Below are positions 1 through 7,752 of a stretch of DNA of 64,000 nt, piece by piece. The stretch lies in NCBI GenBank assembly GCA_000799755.1, contig JUHI01000029.1:1-64000 (forward strand), given 5' to 3'. Made by a program: the position numbers and the translations under genes. The notes under the pieces are model-generated. The model did not search any database, had not been told where the DNA came from, and saw only the letters and a list, made by a program, of their open reading frames with translations. This stretch comes from Martinezella tropici (lineage in GTDB: Bacteria > Pseudomonadota > Alphaproteobacteria > Rhizobiales > Rhizobiaceae). Numbering within the stretch: position 1 is the stretch's first letter; every line of letters begins with the position of its first letter.

Positions 1-246
1 AATGTTCTCGAACGCGAGATCAGAGTTTTTGCGACCGGAAGAAAATCGTGGCTGTTCAGCGACACCGCCGATGGAGCCAAGGCCAGTGCCGTGATCTACA
101 GTCTGATGCTCACTTGCCGCGCCTGTGGCGTCGATCCGCTGGCATGGCTGCGCCACGTGCTCACCGAGTTGCCGCAGCGGACGGAAGCGGCCGACATAGG
201 TGACCTGTTGCCGATCAACTTCTCCAAAGCCTCTGCCGCCGCCTAA
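1..246 (+). CDS. IS66-family transposase, C-terminal fragment (cut by window start)
   Basis: The reading frame is open from base 1 to a TAA at 244-246. It encodes about 81 residues containing RKSWLFSDTADGAKASA, IYSLMLTCRACGVDP and LPINF near the end, which is the typical C-terminal tail of IS66 TnpC transposases. The catalytic DDE core would lie upstream of the window. The element probably entered from the left, because its right end can be placed at about base 324. Whether the transposase is intact cannot be judged from this window. Confidence 0.8.
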   Translation, partial: NVLEREIRVFATGRKSWLFSDTADGAKASAVIYSLMLTCRACGVDPLAWLRHVLTELPQRTEAADIGDLLPINFSKASAAA

Positions 247-308
247 CAGAGCCGGAATAATCACTACAGATCCGAGGGCGGTTCACCGGTCAGGCCGTCA
301 ATGCGCAT

Positions 309-324
309 GGAAAATCGCGCTTAC
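309..324 (+). repeat. Probable right terminal inverted repeat of the IS66 element
   Basis: Read on the minus strand, the segment starts GTAAGCGCGATTTTCC. GTAAGCG is the common outer end of IS66-family inverted repeats. It lies 62 bases after the transposase stop, a normal distance. The family makes an 8-bp target duplication, so GTTCCGAA at 325-332 would be the duplicated target. The left copy is outside the window. Confidence 0.55.
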
Positions 325-430
325 GTTCCGAACCTTTAGGCCGTTGGTGTTGTAGCGAATGTTGGCGGCGCTGCGGCTCCCCGGGCACGTTCACTCGGTA
401 TAAGTTGAACGGTTGCTCGATGGAAGCGGC

Positions 431-847
431 TCAGCTCTCGCTGGATAGAGCGCTCTTGAGATTCGTTTCTACAAAGTCACGCCCTTTGAACAGGATCGGC
501 ATCTTGAGAGTATCCGCGCAAGCATAGGATAGGCAGTCGGCGAAGTTGAGTTGGGCGGGATGGCCCTTTCCCTTGCCGTATACAGCGAAGGCTTCCACCG
601 CGCGCCGGGCGATGGCATCGGTGATTGGAATCACGGTAATTTTGGCCGCTTGAAGAAAAGCGTCAAACATCTCTTGGGCATCGAGGACCTCTAGCCCAAG
701 AATACGCGCCAGATTGATGGTCGCCTCAAGCCGGACATGCGCGCCAGTTTGCCGCTGTGCGGCGCCATCGAGAGCGTCCAAGTAGATATCGGCTTCCGGC
801 TCTCCGGCAAGGATGGCGACGAAGGCAGAGGTCTCGATGAACATCAT
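431..847 (-). CDS. vapC: VapC-type PIN-domain ribonuclease toxin
   Basis: This PIN-domain protein of about 138 aa is a predicted Mg-dependent endoribonuclease toxin. The N-terminus MMFIETSAFVAILAGEPEAD matches the beta1-alpha1 strand of PIN toxins, with Glu in place of the usual first acidic Asp. A second acidic cluster (LNFADCLSYA) matches the conserved (N)xxDC...A motif near residue 103. The chosen start overlaps the vapB stop as ATGA, which indicates translational coupling. An upstream in-frame ATG at 856 would sit inside vapB and is less likely. The pair lies beside an IS66 end, a typical accessory context. Confidence 0.88.
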   Translation of the reverse strand: MMFIETSAFVAILAGEPEADIYLDALDGAAQRQTGAHVRLEATINLARILGLEVLDAQEMFDAFLQAAKITVIPITDAIARRAVEAFAVYGKGKGHPAQLNFADCLSYACADTLKMPILFKGRDFVETNLKSALSSES

Positions 848-1086
848 TGACCCCACAGTGCGTCACGTTCCTCTTTCGTTAAGGGTGGGGCAGGTGGGAG
901 CTTTGCCTTGGCAAGTGCTCGTGCACGGATCTCTGCGACGTGCTGTTTCAAGGGCACAGCTTCGTCAGCCCGCTCAATCTCGTGCTGCAACGCAAGCTTG
1001 ATAGCCGCGGTCAGGTTGGAGGCGCCACGTTTGCGCATAACGGTTTCCGCCAAGATGCGAACTTCCGAATCTCGGATACTGAGCAT
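844..1086 (-). CDS. vapB: VapB-type antitoxin (Rv0623/PSK family)
   Basis: This 80-aa protein has an N-terminal MLSIRDSEVRILAETVMRKRG segment that fits the short ribbon-helix-helix-like DNA-binding antitoxins paired with VapC. Its C-terminal part, rich in Ala, Lys and Pro and ending in Trp-Gly-Gln, would wrap the toxin. It is the first gene of the pair and overlaps vapC by four bases. VapB normally neutralises VapC, and the complex represses its own promoter. Two clean palindromes lie directly upstream (1099-1148). Confidence 0.88.
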   Translation of the reverse strand: MLSIRDSEVRILAETVMRKRGASNLTAAIKLALQHEIERADEAVPLKQHVAEIRARALAKAKLPPAPPLTKEERDALWGQ

Positions 1087-1098
1087 GTGACACCCTTG

Positions 1099-1148
1099 TT
1101 GTCATGACAATAGCTGTATATACGTATGGACGACTTTTGTCCATACGT
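1099..1148 (-). promoter_or_regulatory. Two palindromes, likely VapBC autoregulatory operators
   Basis: TTGTCATGACAA at 1099-1110 is a perfect 12-bp palindrome. ACGTATGGAC at 1122-1131 and GTCCATACGT at 1139-1148 form perfect 10-bp arms around a 7-base spacer. Both lie 13-62 bases upstream of the vapB start, where VapBC complexes usually bind. Their role as operators is inferred from position and symmetry. Confidence 0.6.
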
Positions 1149-1537
1149 GACTGAGACTAGATTCATGTCTGTTTCTGACCCTGTGCCCAATTCCGGCGCC
1201 ATCGACCCTAGGCGTTCACACCATTCTGGTCGCGGGTCCTAATCCCTTCACATCATTACAGATCCAAATTTGTGGGCTGCGGGCCGTGATTTTTAAAGTG
1301 GCGTTACAGCCAAGTGCAGCGGCCCGGTGGCAATGGCTGCGGGACTGGCGTCGGCCAGCTTATGGAAGCGGCAACGTCGAAGGTGTGGCCAGCAGACTGC
1401 CAGCGACACGGTGTTAAAACCGTGATCCCCCAGCAGATATTCAACCTGTGAAAAGTGCCGACCAGGACATGTCAATTTACGGAATACGCGCATATTCTCG
1501 GTTGCAGTCGAGGTCTACTCAAGAATCGAGGCTTCAC
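1149..1537. other. Gene-free stretch, possible mobile-element debris
   Basis: No convincing gene is seen. A short plus-strand reading around 1300-1410 (RWQWLRDWRRPAYGSGNVEG) looks vaguely like a transposase tail but is too short to assign. Around 1164-1220 a short frame opens with ATGTCTGTTTCTGACCC and stops soon after. Confidence 0.3.
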
Positions 1538-2326
1538 TTGATAAAAAAGGCTATTTTGATCGCAGGACTACTTTCCCAGCCTTGCGCCATCGCCCAGGCA
1601 ACTGAGGCATACAAGACATATCTGTTCGAGAACAATCCGGGTTCGAATAGAAGCGGCCCGGTCGACGCTGCGACACAGCTTGCCTACTATGCCGCGAATT
1701 TGGTGCTGGTTCAAAAATGCGACGGCCAACATCAGCGGCACCATGAAGCTTGGGAGAACCGGATAGCCGTTGGTATTCTCACTTACGGTTCGCGTTATAG
1801 GCTTTCGTACGATCTCCAGAAAGCCTCTGAGCGAGATGCTCAAAAGCAGTTAAATGACTTAAATCAACACGGAAAAATTTCCGACGCGATGTGCAGGCAT
1901 GCGGCTTCGATGTTCAGAGCAGCTCTCGCCGCAGACATGGAACCTCCCAACGGGACCAAAGCGTCCGATGAGGCGGAATCAAAAAATCGAGCGCTCGCCG
2001 AGAGATTAAAGGCCGGCTTCTTCGGATCGATCCGAAGCGGAAGAGCGATTTCTCCGTTTCAGATAGCGAACGTCTCGCTTGGGGATTATAACACCTTTGA
2101 AGCTACGATGAAGTGGCCACGCTCGGGCACGACCAACATAATAAGAGGCCGCGTCAACGGTAAGGAGCAACTTATCTGGAGGGAAATCAGCAGTCAGTCA
2201 TCTGGAAAATCTGTAGCCTGCGAGTATACACTCAATCGCCGCAGTCCGACTTCGATGGCAGGAATTTGGGGTAAGTGCGCACGTGGCGGCTTCGTTGAGA
2301 TTTCACTACCGGATATCAGTCGTTAG
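1538..2326 (+). CDS. Hypothetical secreted protein
   Basis: The family is not recognised. The frame is open from 1448, but a TTG at 1538 with GAGG seven bases upstream starts directly at a signal peptide (LIKKAILIAGLLSQPCAIAQA, cleavage probably after AQA). The mature part is about 240 aa with Cys residues (QKCDGQ, DAMCRHA, VACEYTL, WGKCARG) that could form disulfides in the periplasm. The middle part is charged and helical, and the end looks beta-rich. Composition is less GC-rich than the surrounding genes, suggesting recent acquisition. An ATG start at 1448 or 1469 cannot be excluded. Confidence 0.55.
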   Translation: MIKKAILIAGLLSQPCAIAQATEAYKTYLFENNPGSNRSGPVDAATQLAYYAANLVLVQKCDGQHQRHHEAWENRIAVGILTYGSRYRLSYDLQKASERDAQKQLNDLNQHGKISDAMCRHAASMFRAALAADMEPPNGTKASDEAESKNRALAERLKAGFFGSIRSGRAISPFQIANVSLGDYNTFEATMKWPRSGTTNIIRGRVNGKEQLIWREISSQSSGKSVACEYTLNRRSPTSMAGIWGKCARGGFVEISLPDISR

Positions 2327-3096
2327 GCGAAATCTCGAGGTTGATCATTGCGGACTTGGTTGTGGCGCCCTTTCGCAATACAGGGTTGTCGGTTCGATTC
2401 CCATCAAGAGCAAGGCATAGACCTTGCCGGTGCTGCAAGTAGGTGGGTGATCGCTATCACAAGCCGTTCCGGCCGATGATGGCGTTGCGCGGCGTCTGGT
2501 TGGCGGTCATCTTCATGCCGAGCCGCAAGATCGCCGCGCTACCCGTAGTCCCCGTGGCACCAGTCACCAGCCGCGAGCTCGTATGCTGCAGTGACGATCC
2601 CTCCCGCATCGAACAGCCGAACGGACCGGCCGTCATCCCGCGATGCTTCCGTGCCTGCTTCATTGTTAGCCTCCCGCCGCGCGCCGCCTAGCGCGTGAAA
2701 CGGCCGGTGGATCGTAGATTTGCCAGCCATCACTCGTTTACAGGGCCTGCACAATACGACAGCTGTCGTAGATCGTGTCCGTCCGGGCCGACGGTCGCCG
2801 GGAAGTCGGCTTGTTGCATGTGTCCCGAGCTGTCCGATCGCCAGCTTCTTTCAGCCTTGTAGACTTGCCCGCATCATGAACATTGATCCAGGCGTCAGAT
2901 GGAACGGCCTTCCTCTCTCCTTTGTTTTCGATAGATGGCCAATCTCCTGCCGAAGGGCGGCGCTTCGCGTCAACGCTTTGAGATAGACGCGCCAGCCGTG
3001 GCAAGCGCCTGTGTCAAGACGACACCAAGCTGCCTGCAGGTGGTCGGGATGAGGGTGCCGATCAGTCGTTCGGAGCGCGTCGTGGTTGGGCTCCCG
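2327..3096. other. Gene-free stretch with decayed gene pieces
   Basis: No intact gene is visible. Near 2390-2413 there is a T-arm-like motif (CGGTTCGATTCCC followed by ATCAAGAGCAA) without the rest of a tRNA. At 2457-2570 on the minus strand a short Rossmann-type fragment remains (listed separately). Open frames in 2700-3100 occur on both strands but resemble nothing recognisable and lack ribosome binding sites. Confidence 0.4.
2457..2570 (-). pseudogene. Remnant of an NAD(P)-binding (NmrA/SDR-like) protein
   Basis: The minus-strand frame reads LVTGATGTTGSAAILRLG, which fits the first beta strand and glycine-rich loop (GxxGxxG) of NmrA/atypical SDR proteins. The frame loses similarity after about 20 residues and stops at 2457. 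No start codon or downstream domain is found, so this is a short decayed piece and the call rests on one motif. Confidence 0.3.
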
Positions 3097-3498
3097 TCAG
3101 TTCGGGAAGTGTTCGACATGGGTCTCGGCAGTGCGACCTATGTAGACCACGCGGCGGCCCGAAAATGAGACGATGTATCCCGCGCACCCAGCCGCTTTCA
3201 CCCCCTCGCAGAAGGCAACATAGCTATAATCCGCGAGGTTCGCTTGAGCCCATCGCACCAGACGCTCGATCTCATCGGCATCGAATTCAGAGGCGACTCT
3301 TCCCGAGGGTGGCTGCATATCCAGCATGATGCTGTCACCATCAGGCAAGTAGTAAGTTTGTGAGTTCCGACGATAATCCACCGTGTAGCCTTCAAAGCCG
3401 GCTGCAATCAGTTTACCGACAATTTCCGGAAAGGTCAGGTTTCCGTTGTGGGCGGCATGCAGACAGGTTTGAGCAATAGAGCTGTGTTCCGCGTCCAT
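3097..3498 (-). CDS. DUF1398 family protein
   Basis: This protein of about 133 aa resembles the DUF1398 family (sometimes annotated phage envelope-like). Features are LTFPEIVGKLIAAGFEGYTVDYRR near residue 25, YYLPDGDSI, and VAFCEGVKAAGCAGYIVSFSGRRVVYIGR near the end. Its molecular function is unknown. The chosen ATG (3498) has GGAAGGA six bases upstream, whereas an ATG 15 bases earlier lacks one. It follows the MarR gene on the same strand with a 41-base gap, so the two probably form an operon that the MarR protein controls. Confidence 0.75.
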   Translation of the reverse strand: MDAEHSSIAQTCLHAAHNGNLTFPEIVGKLIAAGFEGYTVDYRRNSQTYYLPDGDSIMLDMQPPSGRVASEFDADEIERLVRWAQANLADYSYVAFCEGVKAAGCAGYIVSFSGRRVVYIGRTAETHVEHFPN

Positions 3499-3539
3499 GG
3501 CGGTTCCTTCCATATTTATGTTGCAAGCTGAGGTGAGGT

Positions 3540-3992
3540 TTAGTCCACCGGGATTGCTTTAATCTCACATCGTTCGGCGAGAGCCTTTAGAATCCGGTCG
3601 AGGGCTTCGTGTTCTTCCTTCGTCAATAGATCGAAGAATTCTGCATCATTCTCATCGGCAAGCGCTGCCAGAGCCGGGATCTTAGCCCGGCCCTCCGTTG
3701 TCATGGAAAGCTTGTGCGCGCGCTTGTCTTTCTGGCTTTCCTCTCGCACAACCAGTCCCTTGGCCACCAGCCTCTCCGCAAGCTTGCTGATCGCCCCCTT
3801 GGTCATGCCCATCTTCTCGGCAAGAGCTGACGGGGCCATCGGTTCTGAATCATAGAGCGCCCGCATGAACGACCACTCCGCGACGGTCACATCTTCCCCC
3901 GATACCTTTCGGGCAAATTCCTGCGAGACCGCGTTGGACACCATTCGCATCCAGTACCCTGTATGATCGGTCAGTTTCGAGATGGTCGCCAT
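3540..3992 (-). CDS. MarR-family transcriptional regulator
   Basis: This 150-aa protein is a standard-length MarR. The winged helix-turn-helix spans about residues 40-100: VTVAEWSFMRALYDSEPMAPSALAEKMGMTKGAISKLAERLVAKGLVVRE (shown here as family resemblance across several segments), followed by the wing with DKRAHKLSMT. Flanking helices would form the dimer interface. It heads a two-gene unit with the DUF1398 gene. A long palindrome lies just upstream of its start, so autoregulation is likely. The ligand is unknown. Confidence 0.9.
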   Translation of the reverse strand: MATISKLTDHTGYWMRMVSNAVSQEFARKVSGEDVTVAEWSFMRALYDSEPMAPSALAEKMGMTKGAISKLAERLVAKGLVVREESQKDKRAHKLSMTTEGRAKIPALAALADENDAEFFDLLTKEEHEALDRILKALAERCEIKAIPVD

Positions 3993-4006
3993 TGGTGCTC
4001 CAACAT

Positions 4007-4048
4007 TGTTGACTTGGAAACTAATTCAGAAAGGTTTCCTAGTCAACA
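4007..4048 (-). promoter_or_regulatory. Palindromic operator upstream of the MarR gene
   Basis: TGTTGACTTGGAAAC (4007-4021) and GTTTCCTAGTCAACA (4034-4048) are inverted repeats matching at 14 of 15 positions around a 12-base spacer. They lie 15-56 bases upstream of the MarR start. TTGACT could also serve as a -35 element. This fits a site for the adjacent regulator, inferred from position and symmetry. Confidence 0.6.
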
Positions 4049-4681
4049 GTGCATTCGAGAGTCGCGAGGTAGAGCGCTGTCGGTTGCGGAGCTATCGCTT
4101 CCGCTACCCAAATCCGCAGGGCGGTATTTTGTTTCGGCTCGGCGCATTCCCGACCATCTCAAAATCCTCCCTCAGCTCAACAGCTATAGTTCAAGAGGAC
4201 TGCTCTTCGGGGTGTCAAGCGACATGAGAAATTGCTCCCATCACTGGCTCGACGTATCGTTGGATTCAAGCGCCGCTCCAGCCTTTTCGCAAAGCCGGTA
4301 GCCCTCGCCCCGCATGGTGATCTCCGTGGAATGATGAGGCGCCATCCAATATAGCGGCGGTGTCCAATGGGTTGCAGAACCGCTCGGAGGGTCCCCGGTC
4401 TATGCAAGCACCGATTTTGTCGTCGTGACCGAAGACAAGATCGTTGCCGTCTGTCGGTTCTTCGATCGAGATCCCATTAGTCCGCCGGTCGCGGCCTGGT
4501 GATCTCGAGTAATCGATGTGGATGACCGACCTCCTAAAATAAAACCTCGATCAGAGGAAATCGAAATTACAATCGGATCGACCGACGCCGGGCGTCGACG
4601 CATTAGGTGAAGGACACACAAAATCGTCTCCGGCTCTAAACTAAAGCGCGCTGAATGGTAGCGATGACGTGGCTGTCGCGT
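4049..4681. other. Gene-poor stretch with remnants
   Basis: No intact gene is seen. A SnoaL-like C-terminal remnant occupies 4347-4502 (separate entry). On the minus strand near 4240-4345 a 34-codon frame beginning MAPHHSTEITMRGEGYR is open but unrecognised. The rest shows no convincing coding signal. Confidence 0.4.
4347..4502 (+). pseudogene. Decayed SnoaL/NTF2-like protein, C-terminal piece
   Basis: The plus-strand frame encodes about 51 residues: GGVQWVAEPLGGSPVYAST, then DFVVVTEDKIVAVCRFFD, ending PPVAAW before TGA. The strand DFVVV-(x)5-KIVAVxxFFD is typical of the last two beta strands of SnoaL-like polyketide-cyclase/NTF2 fold proteins. The first two thirds of the fold are missing, since the frame is closed by a stop just upstream. 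A different, intact SnoaL-like gene lies at 6097. Confidence 0.45.
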
Positions 4682-5599
4682 TCAGCCGAGGTTCGGGTAC
4701 CTGAGCGCATGTGCGCGGATGCGATTAATGAGCCAACGCCCCGCTGGGCCAGGCGGCGTGTCACGTCGATGCAATGCATAGGCTGTTGTGAGCTTGGTGC
4801 CCTGCCATACCGCTGGCTCCACATCCAATTCAACGAGCCTTCCCGAGGCGATGTCTGCTTCGACCATCCAGGCTGGCATGCCACCCCAGCCGAGCCCTGC
4901 CAGGAGAAAGGCGTGCTTTGCACCCAGGTCGGCAAGCAGCCATGTCTTCTGAGCGACGACGCCAAACTGTCGGCCCTGTGACATGCTGGATCTGTCGGTG
5001 AGCACCAGTTGGACATGGCCGGAAAGCTGCTCCCGCAGGACGGGCGCCTTCAACTGCGCGAGTGGATGTGATGGCGCTACGACCATGATCAGGTTGAAGC
5101 TGTGAAGGCGCTCCAGATCTAGTTCCTGCGAGAACAACGGCACGACGCCAGATATGGCAAGGGAGTAGCGCCTTTCGAGCACGGGCTGGATGACAGCGCC
5201 AAGGCTTTCGACATAGACCCGAAGCTGCGTGTCGGGAAAGCTTACCTCGAAATCGGTTATGGCCGACGTGAAGATCTGGATCGGGAAAGTGGCATCAATG
5301 GCGATGGCAAGTTCAGGCTCGATGCCGCTTGCAAGATCCCTCGCACGGGCCTTGAACTGACCGGCTTGCCTCAGTACCGCCCTTGCTTCGCTTGCGAGCG
5401 CTGCTCCCGCTTCGGTCGGCACAGGATAGCGGCCGACGCGCTCGAACAGCACTAGTTTCAACTGGGTTTCCAGCCCCGCTATCGTTTGGCTGACGACGGA
5501 CTGTGCCCGCCCGATCTTGCGCCCAGCCGCGGAAAAACTGCCCTCGTCCACGGCTGCCACGAGCGTTCGCATCTGATCAAGGGTAATGGATTCAATCAT
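4682..5599 (-). CDS. LysR-family transcriptional regulator
   Basis: This 305-aa protein is the normal LysR length. The N-terminal helix-turn-helix (LDQMRTLVAAVDEGSFSAAG, then RKIGRAQSVVSQTIAGLE) covers residues 5-60. The effector domain follows from about residue 90 with the usual SHPLA segment and GLGWGGMPAWM near the end. The frame continues upstream to 5665, but the ATG at 5599 (MIESITLDQ) places the helix-turn-helix at the usual distance and has GGGACG upstream. It is transcribed away from the SnoaL-like gene at 6097, which may be its target. The ligand is unknown. Confidence 0.88.
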   Translation of the reverse strand: MIESITLDQMRTLVAAVDEGSFSAAGRKIGRAQSVVSQTIAGLETQLKLVLFERVGRYPVPTEAGAALASEARAVLRQAGQFKARARDLASGIEPELAIAIDATFPIQIFTSAITDFEVSFPDTQLRVYVESLGAVIQPVLERRYSLAISGVVPLFSQELDLERLHSFNLIMVVAPSHPLAQLKAPVLREQLSGHVQLVLTDRSSMSQGRQFGVVAQKTWLLADLGAKHAFLLAGLGWGGMPAWMVEADIASGRLVELDVEPAVWQGTKLTTAYALHRRDTPPGPAGRWLINRIRAHALRYPNLG

Positions 5600-6096
5600 A
5601 TATCGTCCCGGCGGATGGATATCCTTCAATAACATAGGTGAGGCCGATGTATCTGTCATGTCCACCTTCCATTTTCGACATCACCGCCAATCCCGGTAAG
5701 CACAAGCAACTAATTATCTGCCGCATTGGAGACGGTGATCGTCTCATCTGATCATCTGGTTTCACGATGGATGCTATCGAATAATATAGGCTTTTTGGAT
5801 GTATCGAGACGCTTCATACAGAGGGCGCAGACACGGAGACGGCAATCAGCCAGCTATCGGGGCCGTGAAACTAGGTGTGACCAAAATTGCTACGATCGGG
5901 AATTCCGATGTGCCCATCCAGGCTTTGCTGGTTCACGGGGCCGATCGTGATGTCTTCGCCAGGCGCGGGTTTTCCGGTTTCGAAACACCCGACCCGAGGC
6001 GGCCAGCTTGTGTCGTCACACCGCTTTCTGTCGTCCTGAACTGATCCCCGGGCCAGATAGCTCAATCGGCCGCAGCCGGCCCAAACGGAGAACACA
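5600..6096. other. Intergenic region between LysR and SnoaL-like genes
   Basis: No supported gene is seen. The AT-rich part at 5700-5800 probably holds the divergent promoters. A plus-strand open frame at 5799-6044 has no recognisable similarity and no ribosome binding site. Confidence 0.4.
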
Positions 6097-6543
6097 ATGT
6101 CGAATGTTACGGTATCTTTCCTCTCGCCGCGCCAAGTGGCTGAACAATATCTTGAAAGGGTCGGCGCTTTTTGGGGTTCCCCCGACGTGCCTGAAACGAG
6201 TGAGGCAATCGCCGATCTCTTCGCCGAGGATGTGGATTGGCACATTCCGGGCGATCCTGCCCTGGTGCCATGGGCTGGCAAGCGTCGGACCAGAGAATCC
6301 GTGCGCGCGTTTTTCCCTGAACTCGCCCGTGGCGTCGAGCCGCGCCAGTATGAGGTAAAGCGGATTTTGGCGGATGACATGATGGCGGTCATAGTTGGCG
6401 AACTGACCTCTGCGATCCGGTCGACCGGCAAGGTCGTGGAGTCGTCGTTCGTCATCGAGTTCACGGTTCGCGATGGCAGGATCATTCGCTATCGATTGCA
6501 TGAGGATAGCCACGCGGTGGCTCTCAGCGCCAGCGTGTCGTAG
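6097..6543 (+). CDS. SnoaL-like / NTF2-fold protein
   Basis: This 148-aa protein matches the SnoaL-like/ketosteroid-isomerase fold. It has an N-terminal helix (QVAEQYLERVGAFWG), then IADLFAEDVDWHIPGD with the typical D-W after the second helix, LVPWAGKRRTRESVRAFF, and final strands ending DGRIIRYRLHEDSHA. Family members are small cone-shaped enzymes (isomerases, cyclases, dehydratases) or ligand binders, and the substrate here cannot be inferred. The gene is preceded by GGAGAACACA. It is divergent from the LysR gene at 4682. Confidence 0.8.
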   Translation: MSNVTVSFLSPRQVAEQYLERVGAFWGSPDVPETSEAIADLFAEDVDWHIPGDPALVPWAGKRRTRESVRAFFPELARGVEPRQYEVKRILADDMMAVIVGELTSAIRSTGKVVESSFVIEFTVRDGRIIRYRLHEDSHAVALSASVS

Positions 6544-6927
6544 AGGACGGGCTGGCCCGGGGTTGCGGGCCGGACTGATCCTGACGTCCCGAGCGCAAAA
6601 ACCAACTCTTCGGACGGATCGCCAACGCGCGCCCAGACACCGCGCTCGGCGCAGCATTGCTTGCAGCGCACAAAGGCGCTGCCTCTTTTTCCCTGTCCCT
6701 GCCTTGGATATAGCTGCGAGGGATCGCCTGTCCGCGCACGCGTCTCAACGCCAAGCTAGGGTGGATAGGATGTGAGATCCAATATGTTTGTTTATCGATT
6801 GACGTGAATATCGATATCGATGTGAAATCGTCTAAGGATAGTTATGATCATACCATACAGCGTTGGTATCGATGCATCGAATTGCTGACGGACGAGGAGT
6901 GGTTCCCAGAGGATGTATGTCGGCCGC
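6544..6927. other. Gene-free stretch
   Basis: No gene is supported. An AT-rich segment around 6780-6850 contains ATATCGATATCGAT, a short self-complementary stretch. It lies downstream of both the SnoaL-like gene and the convergent GntR gene. No clear terminator hairpin with a T-run is visible. Confidence 0.4.
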
Positions 6928-7614
6928 TTATCCAGCCGCGCCAGCAACATGTAGATCAGATCTATTCTGTCGAACGAATTCCGAGAGATAAGCAACCGTC
7001 TTGCGATAATGCTCTTCCAGCAAAGCGGTTGCTTTGTCGGTGTCGCGCGCCAGGACCGCTTCGGCAAGGACGCTGTGTTCCGCCTGAACATTGCGTCCCG
7101 CCGGCTGCGCCGAAGCCAGCAGCACAGGGATGCGATAACGTTCCGTCGCCGCATAGAGGCGCTCGAAGAATTCGAGCGTCCAAGGTGAATCGCAGGCAGA
7201 CAGAAGGGCGCGATGAAAGGCATAATGGCGTGCTTCAAGCGTCCAGATATCGGCGTCGGGTCCCGTTCGACCGACCTGCAGATTGAGCGCATAGAGCGCT
7301 GAAACAATGCCTGCGGCCCAATCGTCGGTGCCGAGTTTGATCGAGGCGCGCAGGGCGTCGGTTTCAATCTTGATGCGCACGTTTACGGCATCGTGCAGTT
7401 CCGCAAGCGAAAGCGGCGCCACGCGAAAGCCGCGTAGGGATTCGGCCGTTACCAGCCGCTCTGCTTGCAAACGGTTCAAGGCCTCTCTGAGGGGCGAAAA
7501 ACCCATATCGTAGCGCTCGCTCAGGTCCGATAGCCGCAAAGGCCGCCCCGGAGCGAGCTCGCCTCGGATGATGTCGTGACGTAGAGCGGCGTAGGCCTTT
7601 TCGGCAAGTGTCAT
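6928..7614 (-). CDS. GntR/FadR-family regulator (FCD domain)
   Basis: This 228-aa protein has an N-terminal winged helix (residues 5-70: YAALRHDIIRGELAPGRPLR, LSERYDMGFSPLREALNRLQ) and a C-terminal all-helical FCD domain with the metal/ligand residues typical of the family (RHYAFHRALLSACDSP, AEHSVLAEAVLARD). It is divergent from the catabolic operon starting at 7753. The intergenic region carries a perfect 20-bp palindrome, and a near-identical palindrome lies before the second operon at 11.5 kb. It is therefore probably the repressor of the whole island, released by a pathway intermediate (inference). Confidence 0.9.
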   Translation of the reverse strand: MTLAEKAYAALRHDIIRGELAPGRPLRLSDLSERYDMGFSPLREALNRLQAERLVTAESLRGFRVAPLSLAELHDAVNVRIKIETDALRASIKLGTDDWAAGIVSALYALNLQVGRTGPDADIWTLEARHYAFHRALLSACDSPWTLEFFERLYAATERYRIPVLLASAQPAGRNVQAEHSVLAEAVLARDTDKATALLEEHYRKTVAYLSEFVRQNRSDLHVAGAAG

Positions 7615-7670
7615 GCTGTGTCCTTTGTTTTGGGCAACAGTAGCGCATCTTGGTCTTTATCGGCAATTCT

Positions 7671-7707
7671 AAATATTTTCGAAAATATTTGTTGCTTTCG
7701 CAAATAT
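7671..7707. promoter_or_regulatory. Probable GntR operator in front of the catabolic operon
   Basis: AAATATTTTCGAAAATATTT at 7671-7690 is a perfect 20-bp palindrome. It overlaps a second inverted repeat, ATATTTG (7685-7691) with CAAATAT (7701-7707). The core ATATTTTCGAAAATAT recurs exactly at 11492-11507. The site lies between the divergent GntR gene and the operon at 7753, as expected for a shared operator. Confidence 0.7.
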
Positions 7708-7752
7708 CCTCACCCATGCTGGCGATCAACAGATAGCGAGGAGGAAGGTTCG

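Noticed and set aside
1293..1493. Minus-strand 66-codon frame and overlapping plus-strand transposase-like reading
   Set aside because: Too short and too weak to assign to any IS family.
2457..2754. Open frames on both strands resembling a small protein gene
   Set aside because: Only a short Rossmann motif is recognisable, with no start signal and no continuation. Treated as a remnant.
5799..6044. 81-codon plus-strand open frame before the SnoaL-like gene
   Set aside because: No ribosome binding site and no family resemblance; it overlaps the probable promoter region.
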